Below, in pieces: positions 57,481-64,000 of a stretch of 64,000 bases of DNA; the stretch's first letter is position 1, and each line of letters opens with the position of its first letter. Made by a program: the position numbers and the translations under genes. The notes under the pieces were generated by a model, which ran no database searches, was not told where the DNA came from, and worked only from the letters and a program-made list of their open reading frames with translations. This DNA comes from Actibacterium sp. (lineage in GTDB: Bacteria; Pseudomonadota; Alphaproteobacteria; Rhodobacterales; Rhodobacteraceae), in NCBI GenBank assembly GCA_016278325.1, contig JADQCB010000016.1:1-64000 (forward strand), given 5' to 3'.

Positions 57481-58517
57481 GAGACGAAAACCTCCGGCAG
57501 GTCGCGCGGCGCATCATCCAGCCAGCGCGGCACCGGCAGCCCTTTTTCCTTCAGGAAAGCCGGATTGAACAGCTTGGACTGATAGCGATTGCCATAGTCG
57601 CACAGCACCGTGACGATGGTATGGCCCGGCCCCATCTCGCGCGCCATGCGCATGGCGCCGGCCACGTTGATGCCCGACGATCCGCCCAGGCACAGCCCCT
57701 CTTGCGCGAGCAGGTCGAACACCACCGGAAGCGCCTCGGCATCGGGGATGTTATAGGCCATGTCCGGGGTGAACCCTTCGAGATTGGCGGTGATCCGCCC
57801 CTGGCCGATCCCCTCGGTGATCGAATCGCCCTGAGCGCGGAACTCTCCGGTCGTGTAATAGCTGAACAGCGCCGCGCCATCGGGGTCGGCCAGACCGATC
57901 TTTACCCCCCTGGGCTGCAACGCCTGCGCCACGCCCGCCAGCGTGCCGCCCGACCCGACGGCGCAGATGAACCCGTCCAGCTTGCCGCCGGTCTGGTCCC
58001 ATATCTCGGGGCCGGTGGTTTCGACATGCGCCTGCCGGTTGGCCACGTTGTCGAACTGGTTGGCCCAGATCGCGCCGTCGGGCTCGGACTGCGCCAGCCG
58101 CTCGGCCAGGCGTTGCGAATAGCGGATATAATTGTTCGGGTCGCGATAGGGCTTGGCCGGAACCTGTACCAGTTCGGCCCCCGCAAGCCGGATCATGTCC
58201 TTCTTTTCCTGGCTCTGCGTCTCGGGGATGACGATGACGGTCTTGAACCCCATGGATGCGCCGACCAGGGCCAGGCCAATCCCGGTATTGCCGGCCGTGC
58301 CCTCGACGATGGTGCCGCCGGGCGACAGCAACCCGCGCGCAACCGCGTCGCGGATGATGAACAGGGCGGCCCGGTCCTTGACCGACTGGCCGGGATTCAT
58401 GAATTCGCACTTTCCAAGAATCTCGCATCCGGTCGCATCCGAAGCGGCCCTGAGCCGCACCAGCGGCGTGTTTCCAATCAGGTCGGATAGGGTCTCATTC
58501 ATCATCGGCACTTTCAT
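57477..58517 (-). CDS. cysK: cysteine synthase (CysK type)
   Basis: PLP enzyme making cysteine from O-acetylserine and sulfide. The 346-residue protein has the substrate loop IGNTPLVRLRAAS, the PLP lysine in EFMNPGQSVKDRAAL, TAGNTGIGLALVGASMG, the glycine loop CAVGSGGTLAGVA and GGSSGINVAGAM. The ATG at 58517 (MKVPMMNETL) resembles the start of the Rhodobacter enzyme linked to tellurite resistance. That cysK lies next to trgAB in R. sphaeroides, as here. It precedes and overlaps the mechanosensitive channel gene. Confidence 0.93.
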   Translation of the reverse strand: MKVPMMNETLSDLIGNTPLVRLRAASDATGCEILGKCEFMNPGQSVKDRAALFIIRDAVARGLLSPGGTIVEGTAGNTGIGLALVGASMGFKTVIVIPETQSQEKKDMIRLAGAELVQVPAKPYRDPNNYIRYSQRLAERLAQSEPDGAIWANQFDNVANRQAHVETTGPEIWDQTGGKLDGFICAVGSGGTLAGVAQALQPRGVKIGLADPDGAALFSYYTTGEFRAQGDSITEGIGQGRITANLEGFTPDMAYNIPDAEALPVVFDLLAQEGLCLGGSSGINVAGAMRMAREMGPGHTIVTVLCDYGNRYQSKLFNPAFLKEKGLPVPRWLDDAPRDLPEVFVS

Positions 58518-58557
58518 CTTTCGCGTCTTTTCTGAGTATCCGCGCGGCACCGCGAAC

Positions 58558-59697
58558 TCAAGCGGGCCTGCGCAGATCCTCACGCATCCTTGCAAGCCAG
58601 AGAAGCGACAGGACCAAGGGCGCATTTTCCAGCGCGCCATCGTCAAGCAGCTTCATCGCCCGCTCGAAGCCGATGACATGGGCGCGGATATCTTCGCCTT
58701 CCTGCGGGGCGCCGCCCAGCCTGGCCCGCGTATCGGGAAGATCGGTCAGGCCGATGAAGGAATGGATGTATTCGCTGACCGCGCCCGGGCTGGGATAGTA
58801 CCCGGCAAGCGGATGAAGCACGCCGATTTCCAGCCCCGCCTCTTCGCGCGCCTCGCGGCGGATCGCCTGCTCGGGTGTTTCATCCGCGTCGATCCGCCCG
58901 GCGATCGCCTCCAGCGTCCAGCATTGCGGATCGCCGCGTGCGAGCGGGCCGGCGCGAAACTGCTCGACAAGCATCACCCGGTCTCGAACCGGATCATAGG
59001 GCAGCAGGGTTGCCGCATCGGTCGCCACAAAGGTCTCGCGGGTCAGCCGCGGGCTCATCGCGCCGTCGAAGCGGCGATGGGTCAGTTCGTATTCCTCGAT
59101 TGCGAAAAAACCGGCGAAAGGCTGACGCTGCGCCGACAGAACCACATCGCCGGGTTCGACGCGACGGCGCAGGGCCGCGGGGCCGTTCCGCCGCGCCGCC
59201 CGCGCCCGCCGGCGCGAGGCCGCACGCGCCAGGATCGACGGATAGCGCCGGGCGACCACCTCGGCCGGGACGATGCCGAAACCGTCCATGACCTCTTCGG
59301 CGGCGAGCGTCGTGACCGCGCCCCAGCGCGCGATCCAGCCATCCAGATCCCAGCCCCCGCCCGGTGTCATCGCCCCCGGCGAGTCGGGGAAATAGGCCTG
59401 TGCATCGCGTTGACCGGCGGCGGTTTGTACCCTTACCCCCCGCAACGCATAGCCATAGCCGCCTTCATAGAAATCGAGCCGCGCCATGGCGGCCTGGTTC
59501 GCCCCCTCCAGCAGCAGGCCCTCGGCGGTTTCGCCGGGCGCGGCGACAAGCATCGGAAAGCTTTCGCCGGCAATCGAGCGGGCGCCGTAGCCGGCAAGAG
59601 TTGCCGGCGTCAGGGTGAAACCGGGGCATGTCCCGCCCAGAACAATCTCCAGCAGCGGCCGGTGGCGCAGGGTGCCGAACAGGAACAGGGGCGCCAT
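58558..59697 (-). CDS. trgB: TrgB-like protein: gamma-glutamylcyclotransferase-like domain fused to a Nudix domain
   Basis: A 379-residue two-domain protein. Residues 1 to about 135 are a GGCT/AIG2-like domain (FLFGTLRHRPLLEIVLG, FYEGGYGYALRGV). From about 190 it is a Nudix domain of the ADP-ribose pyrophosphatase type, with AGRIDADETPEQAIRREAREEAGLEIG (complete Nudix box) near 290. This fusion was named TrgB in the R. sphaeroides tellurite-resistance locus; the reaction that confers resistance is not known. It follows trgA by 5 bp and precedes cysK by 40 bp. Confidence 0.88.
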   Translation of the reverse strand: MAPLFLFGTLRHRPLLEIVLGGTCPGFTLTPATLAGYGARSIAGESFPMLVAAPGETAEGLLLEGANQAAMARLDFYEGGYGYALRGVRVQTAAGQRDAQAYFPDSPGAMTPGGGWDLDGWIARWGAVTTLAAEEVMDGFGIVPAEVVARRYPSILARAASRRRARAARRNGPAALRRRVEPGDVVLSAQRQPFAGFFAIEEYELTHRRFDGAMSPRLTRETFVATDAATLLPYDPVRDRVMLVEQFRAGPLARGDPQCWTLEAIAGRIDADETPEQAIRREAREEAGLEIGVLHPLAGYYPSPGAVSEYIHSFIGLTDLPDTRARLGGAPQEGEDIRAHVIGFERAMKLLDDGALENAPLVLSLLWLARMREDLRRPA

Positions 59698-59702
59698 CGC
59701 GA

Positions 59703-60146
59703 TCAACTCCAGCGCGCGGCGGCCCATTCCGACAGCCACGCCGCCAGGGTTCCGCCGATCAGAAGGATGGCCATCACCGGCCAGGACGTGATCAGGATCT
59801 GCCCGTATTCCAGAACGATATCGAAAAACCCCAGAACCGCCTCGCCCGGACCGCCATAGCGCAGCTTCATCGACATGCGGATCATCTCGTACAGGCCATG
59901 CCCGACCAGGGCATAGAACACGAAGGTCGCCGTGGTCCGGGCCCCCGACGTGACCGCCGGGCCATAGCCGCGGCCCGCCAGCCGCCCCATGACCGACCAC
60001 CCCGACACCGCGCCCAGAAGCGCGTTGATCTGGCTGAACCAACCGGCGTTGGTGCCCTCGGGCAGTTCCCGGATGAAACTTTCCGAGGCGAAGAACGCAA
60101 TCGCCGCGAAGCCGAGCGCGGCAAACAGACGGGCAGCGGTGGGCAT
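59703..60146 (-). CDS. trgA: TrgA-family tellurite-resistance membrane protein
   Basis: A 147-residue protein with about four membrane helices (ARLFAALGFAAIAFFAS, LLGAVSGWSVMG, TATFVFYALVGHGLYEM, MAILLIGGTLAAWLSEW). The assignment is by resemblance to TrgA and by position upstream of trgB and cysK. ATG at 60146 (MPTAARLF) gives the usual short N-terminus; the frame upstream to 60206 is not supported. It lies about 145 bp from the tRNA gene upstream on the same strand. Confidence 0.85.
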   Translation of the reverse strand: MPTAARLFAALGFAAIAFFASESFIRELPEGTNAGWFSQINALLGAVSGWSVMGRLAGRGYGPAVTSGARTTATFVFYALVGHGLYEMIRMSMKLRYGGPGEAVLGFFDIVLEYGQILITSWPVMAILLIGGTLAAWLSEWAAARWS

Positions 60147-60291
60147 CAGCGGGCCGGACCTTTCGCTCTTGTTCCTGCTCGGCCACCTTCCGCCGGACAG
60201 CGCCACAGCGCAAGGGACTTTCCCGCGGCCCGCGGGGTCTCTTTCATCTTTCCGCCGAGACCCGCGCCCCCCCTGAATCGACAGGCGGGGA

Positions 60292-60368
60292 TGGTAGGCC
60301 CGGAGGGACTCGAACCCCCAACCAAAGCGTTATGAGCGCTCTGCTCTGACCAATTGAGCTACAGGCCC
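60292..60368 (-). tRNA. tRNA with CAT anticodon (Met elongator or Ile2)
   Basis: On the minus strand GGGCCTG pairs with CGGGCCT to make the acceptor stem, with a G-U closing pair. The D arm GCTC/GAGC, the anticodon arm GAGCG-CTCATAA-CGCTT, and the T arm GGGGG-TTCGAGT-CCCTC follow. CCA is encoded (60294-60292). The anticodon CAT fits elongator Met or, if C34 is modified to lysidine, Ile(AUA); sequence alone does not settle it. It is not an initiator, as the three consecutive G-C pairs of the anticodon stem are absent. Confidence 0.92.
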
Positions 60369-60516
60369 GCCATTGAAAACGACTAGCAGACCGGGCCGCG
60401 TCGTCAAGCGTCAGAACCGCGGGCACGCGCCGGTGATTGGTCCAGGTCCGGTCTGGGCCGTGGACAGCGACGGGCCGATCGTCTATCGCAGCGCCAGGAA
60501 ATCGGGGAATGCTGCC

Positions 60517-61559
<1,043 letters not shown>

Positions 61560-61563
<4 letters not shown>

Positions 61564-62153
61564 CGAAACGGGTGGCGATCCTGATTTCCGGCGGTGGCTC
61601 CAACATGGTGGCGCTGGCCGAAAGCATGGTGGGCGATCACCCGGCCCGCCCGGTGCTGGTTCTGTCGAACGACCCGGCGGCCGGCGGGCTGGAAAAGGCC
61701 GCTGCATTGGGCATTCCGACGGCCAGCGTCGATCACCGGCCTTTCGGCGGGGACCGTGCCGCGTTCGAAACTGCCTTGCAGGCGGCGCTGGAACGGGTCC
61801 GGCCCGACATCCTGTGCCTGGCCGGCTTCATGCGCATCCTGACGCCCGAGTTCATCGAACGCTGGGCCGGGCGGATGCTGAACATCCACCCCTCGTTGCT
61901 GCCGAAATACCGCGGGCTGAACACCCATGCCCGGGCGCTGGCCGCCGGCGACAGGACGCATGGCTGCACCGTGCACGAGGTCACGGCCGAGCTGGATGGC
62001 GGCCCGATCCTCGGCCAGGCGCAGGTTCGCGTTCTGCCCGGCGATACCCCCGAAACCCTGGCCGCGCGGGTGCTGCCGATGGAGCACCGGCTGTATCCCG
62101 CCGTGCTGCGGCGGTTCGCGTCGGGTGACCGCCGTCCCGTCTTTCTTTCATGA
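61560..62153 (+). CDS. purN: phosphoribosylglycinamide formyltransferase
   Basis: Transfers a formyl group from 10-formyl-THF to GAR. The 197-residue enzyme shows [48 protein letters not shown] with the catalytic Asn and His, and [19 protein letters not shown]. The start is an uncommon TTG at 61560, overlapping the purM stop (TTGA), so initiation depends on coupling. Confidence 0.95.
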
Positions 62154-62242
62154 GCCCTTTTCTTTCGCCGCCCGATTGCCTAAACCGGCAGCACGGGCGG
62201 GCCCCGCACGCTCAAGAATGCAAGAAATAACAGCGGCCGCGA

Positions 62243-63394
62243 ATGCGAACATTGACGAAGACCGACGAACTGGCCGCCTTCTGCGCCGAGGCGAAGGCCG
62301 GCCCCTATGTCACCATCGACACCGAATTCCTGCGCGAGCGGACCTATTACGCCAAGCTCTGCCTGGTGCAGCTGGCGCTGCCGGGCGACGGCGAAGCGGT
62401 GCTGGTCGATCCGCTGGCCGGCGATATCGCGCTCGATCCGCTTTACGATCTTTTCCGCGATACCAATGTGGTGAAGGTGTTCCACGCGGCCCGGCAGGAT
62501 CTCGAAATCTTCTATGTCGAGGGGGGCGTCTTTCCCGAACCGCTGTTCGACACCCAGGTCGCCGCGATGGTCTGCGGCTTTGGCGAGCAGGCCGGGTACG
62601 AGACGCTGGTCAAGAAGATCGCCAAGGCGCAGCTCGACAAGACATCGCGCTTCACCGACTGGTCGCGCCGGCCGCTGACCGACGCGCAAAAGACCTATGC
62701 GCTTGCGGATGTGACACATTTGCGGGTGATCTATGAACATTTGGCCGCCGAGCTGGAGCGGACCGGTCGCAGCAAGTGGTTGCAACAGGAAATCCGCGTG
62801 CTGACCGACCCCGAAACCTATACCGTTCGCCCCTCCGAGGCATGGAAGCGCGTCAAGACGCGCACCCATAGCGGCAAGTTCCTGGCGATCGTGCGCGAGC
62901 TTGCGCGGTTCCGCGAAGGCTATGCCCAGTCACGCAATATCCCGCGCAATCGGGTATTGAAGGACGATGCGTTGATCGAACTGGCCTCGACCCGGCCGCA
63001 GAGCTTGCAGGACCTGTCGCGGTCGCGGCTCTTGCTGCGTGACGCGCGGCGCGGCGACATCGCCGAGGGTATCCTGGCCGCGGTAAAGGCCGGGCTGGAA
63101 ACCAGGCCCGAAGACTATCCGGCGCCCGACAACGGCAACGACAAGCTTCAGGTCAACCCGGCGCTGGCCGATCTGCTGCGGGTGCTCTTGAAGGCCAAGG
63201 CCGAGGGCGAGGGGGTTGCGCAGAAGCTGATCGCGACCTCGGCCGAGCTGGACCAGATCGCAGCCGGCAAACGCGACCTGAACGCGTTGAAGGGCTGGCG
63301 GGCCGAGGTCTTCGGCAATGATGCCCTGCGCCTTTGCAACGGTGAGCTTGCGCTGGCCGCAAAGGGCCCGAGCGTGACCCTGGTCGAACTCTGA
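62243..63394 (+). CDS. rnd: ribonuclease D
   Basis: A 3'-5' exoribonuclease that trims tRNA and other structured RNAs. The 383-residue protein has the DEDD exonuclease motifs YVTIDTEFLRERTYYAKLCLVQLA (Exo I), HAARQDLEIFY (Exo II) and TYALADVTHLRVIYEHL (Exo III). A C-terminal HRDC domain begins around residue 210 (FLAIVRELARFREGYAQSRNIPRNRVLKDDAL). It follows purN by 89 bp. Confidence 0.95.
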   Translation: MRTLTKTDELAAFCAEAKAGPYVTIDTEFLRERTYYAKLCLVQLALPGDGEAVLVDPLAGDIALDPLYDLFRDTNVVKVFHAARQDLEIFYVEGGVFPEPLFDTQVAAMVCGFGEQAGYETLVKKIAKAQLDKTSRFTDWSRRPLTDAQKTYALADVTHLRVIYEHLAAELERTGRSKWLQQEIRVLTDPETYTVRPSEAWKRVKTRTHSGKFLAIVRELARFREGYAQSRNIPRNRVLKDDALIELASTRPQSLQDLSRSRLLLRDARRGDIAEGILAAVKAGLETRPEDYPAPDNGNDKLQVNPALADLLRVLLKAKAEGEGVAQKLIATSAELDQIAAGKRDLNALKGWRAEVFGNDALRLCNGELALAAKGPSVTLVEL

Positions 63395-63398
63395 GCGA

Positions 63399-63869
63399 TC
63401 AGGGCCGCAGGCTGCGCGCGTTCGTGGCGCCGCGCAGGACGATCTGCCGCACCCCGGCCAGATCCTGGTCCGACAGGAAGGTCGCTGCCGTCAATTGACG
63501 CGATTGCGGCGTTCCGGCCGGCCATGGGCGCGGTGGCGGGACAGCATGGAATTGCAGCACGAGCACCCCGTCCACCGGGTCGCCGAAGTTCTCGGCCGTC
63601 AGTTCCGCGTCCCAATGCCCCTGGCGCGGCGGCAGGCCGACGGCATGGACAATGGCGCCGCCGGGTTTGCGGTCCAGCCGCGCCGCCACGACCTCGGCCA
63701 CCAGCGGCCGCGGGTCGGTGTCGGTGGGTGTGCCGGCATCGGTTGTGGCGCCGACATCGCGCGCCTCCTTTCCGCGGCCGCCGAACCAGTTGAACGGGTT
63801 CAGCGATGAATCTCCGCATCCGCTCAGCAGCAGCGGGAGACATATCAGGACAGCGACTGGTGTTTTCAT
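63399..63869 (-). CDS. putative lipoprotein of unknown function
   Basis: A 156-residue protein with a lipoprotein signal: MKTPVAVLICLPLLLSGCGDSS, lipobox LLSGC with the acylated Cys at 18. A mature NPFNWFGG motif and a short linker precede a domain with RQIVLRGATNARSLRP at the end. I do not recognise the family, though NPFNWFG near the N-terminus is common in Rhodobacterales lipoproteins. It converges on rnd with only 4 bp between stops. Sequence after 63870 holds no ORF I can support. Confidence 0.75.
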   Translation of the reverse strand: MKTPVAVLICLPLLLSGCGDSSLNPFNWFGGRGKEARDVGATTDAGTPTDTDPRPLVAEVVAARLDRKPGGAIVHAVGLPPRQGHWDAELTAENFGDPVDGVLVLQFHAVPPPRPWPAGTPQSRQLTAATFLSDQDLAGVRQIVLRGATNARSLRP

Positions 63870-64000
63870 GGCGGACCCTCGCAATTCCTTCTTGGGTTAG
63901 CCGAAACCGGATGGCTTGAAAACCCATCGCGCGCGTCGGGCTGGACCTTCGGCGCGCAAGCCCCTAGGTCAGGGGCGTCAGTCAGGACAGGGAACGCGAT

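Overview
The window looks like chromosome of a high-GC alphaproteobacterium of the Rhodobacterales (Rhodobacter/Rhodovulum/roseobacter type). Three lines of evidence support this. Gene families and their order are typical of that group: trgA-trgB-cysK, Hsp20-DUF1150, an Lrp gene divergent from trxB, and a fused sat-cysC. An ethylmalonyl-CoA pathway block (mch ... mcl2) sits between sdh and mdh. The TCA genes run mdh-sucC-sucD-sucA-sucB-lpd. This assignment rests on recognised families; I ran no database search. No rRNA, prophage or CRISPR array was seen. There is one tRNA.

Layout. 1-0.3 kb: an AT-rich ORF that may be the end of a foreign segment, then REP-like hairpins. 0.5-8 kb: acyl-CoA synthetase, an ABC exporter, a UbiK-like protein, and the overlapping set lgt / MidA-type methyltransferase / pgeF. 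8-14 kb: a 41-residue basic peptide gene, a Hint-domain protein without the usual cysteine, Lrp/trxB, sat-cysC, and the Hsp20-DUF1150 pair. 14-18 kb: purEK, an exported lipase-like hydrolase, a Nudix protein and map. 18-26 kb, mostly minus strand: DUF2189, the alr-mlaE-mlaF-like-pqiA-like set, dnaB, pyrE and pyrC. 26-34 kb, minus strand: sdhCDAB followed by a ZIP transporter and a zinc-ribbon micro-protein, then mch-DUF1737-nnrU-mcl2 and a TauE/SafE transporter. 34-45.4 kb, plus strand: mdh, a strong terminator, then sucC-X-sucD-DUF805-sucA-sucB-MAPEG-lpd. 45.5-53.5 kb: a creatinase gene divergent from a dipeptide-type ABC transporter, an aldehyde dehydrogenase, an SDR and a P1-family peptidase. 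53.7-60.4 kb: an IS630 relic, then the minus-strand run trgA-trgB-cysK-mscS-alaX, and a tRNA with a CAT anticodon. 60.5-64 kb: purMN, rnd and a lipoprotein.

How the genes work together. The core is central carbon metabolism. Succinate dehydrogenase, malate dehydrogenase, succinyl-CoA synthetase and the 2-oxoglutarate dehydrogenase complex lie within about 18 kb. They sit with two enzymes of the ethylmalonyl-CoA pathway for acetyl-CoA assimilation.

The strongest new signal is a pair of GTGATCAC palindromes. They lie 110-150 bp upstream of both sdhC and sucC with the same 21-bp spacing, which suggests one unidentified regulator controls both operons. A second anomaly is a low-GC ORF of unknown function (36901-37410) placed exactly between sucC and sucD and starting on the sucC stop codon. 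The creatinase/ABC block looks like an accessory catabolic module for creatine or small peptide-like nitrogen compounds. It lacks a binding protein, a regulator and a creatininase in this window.
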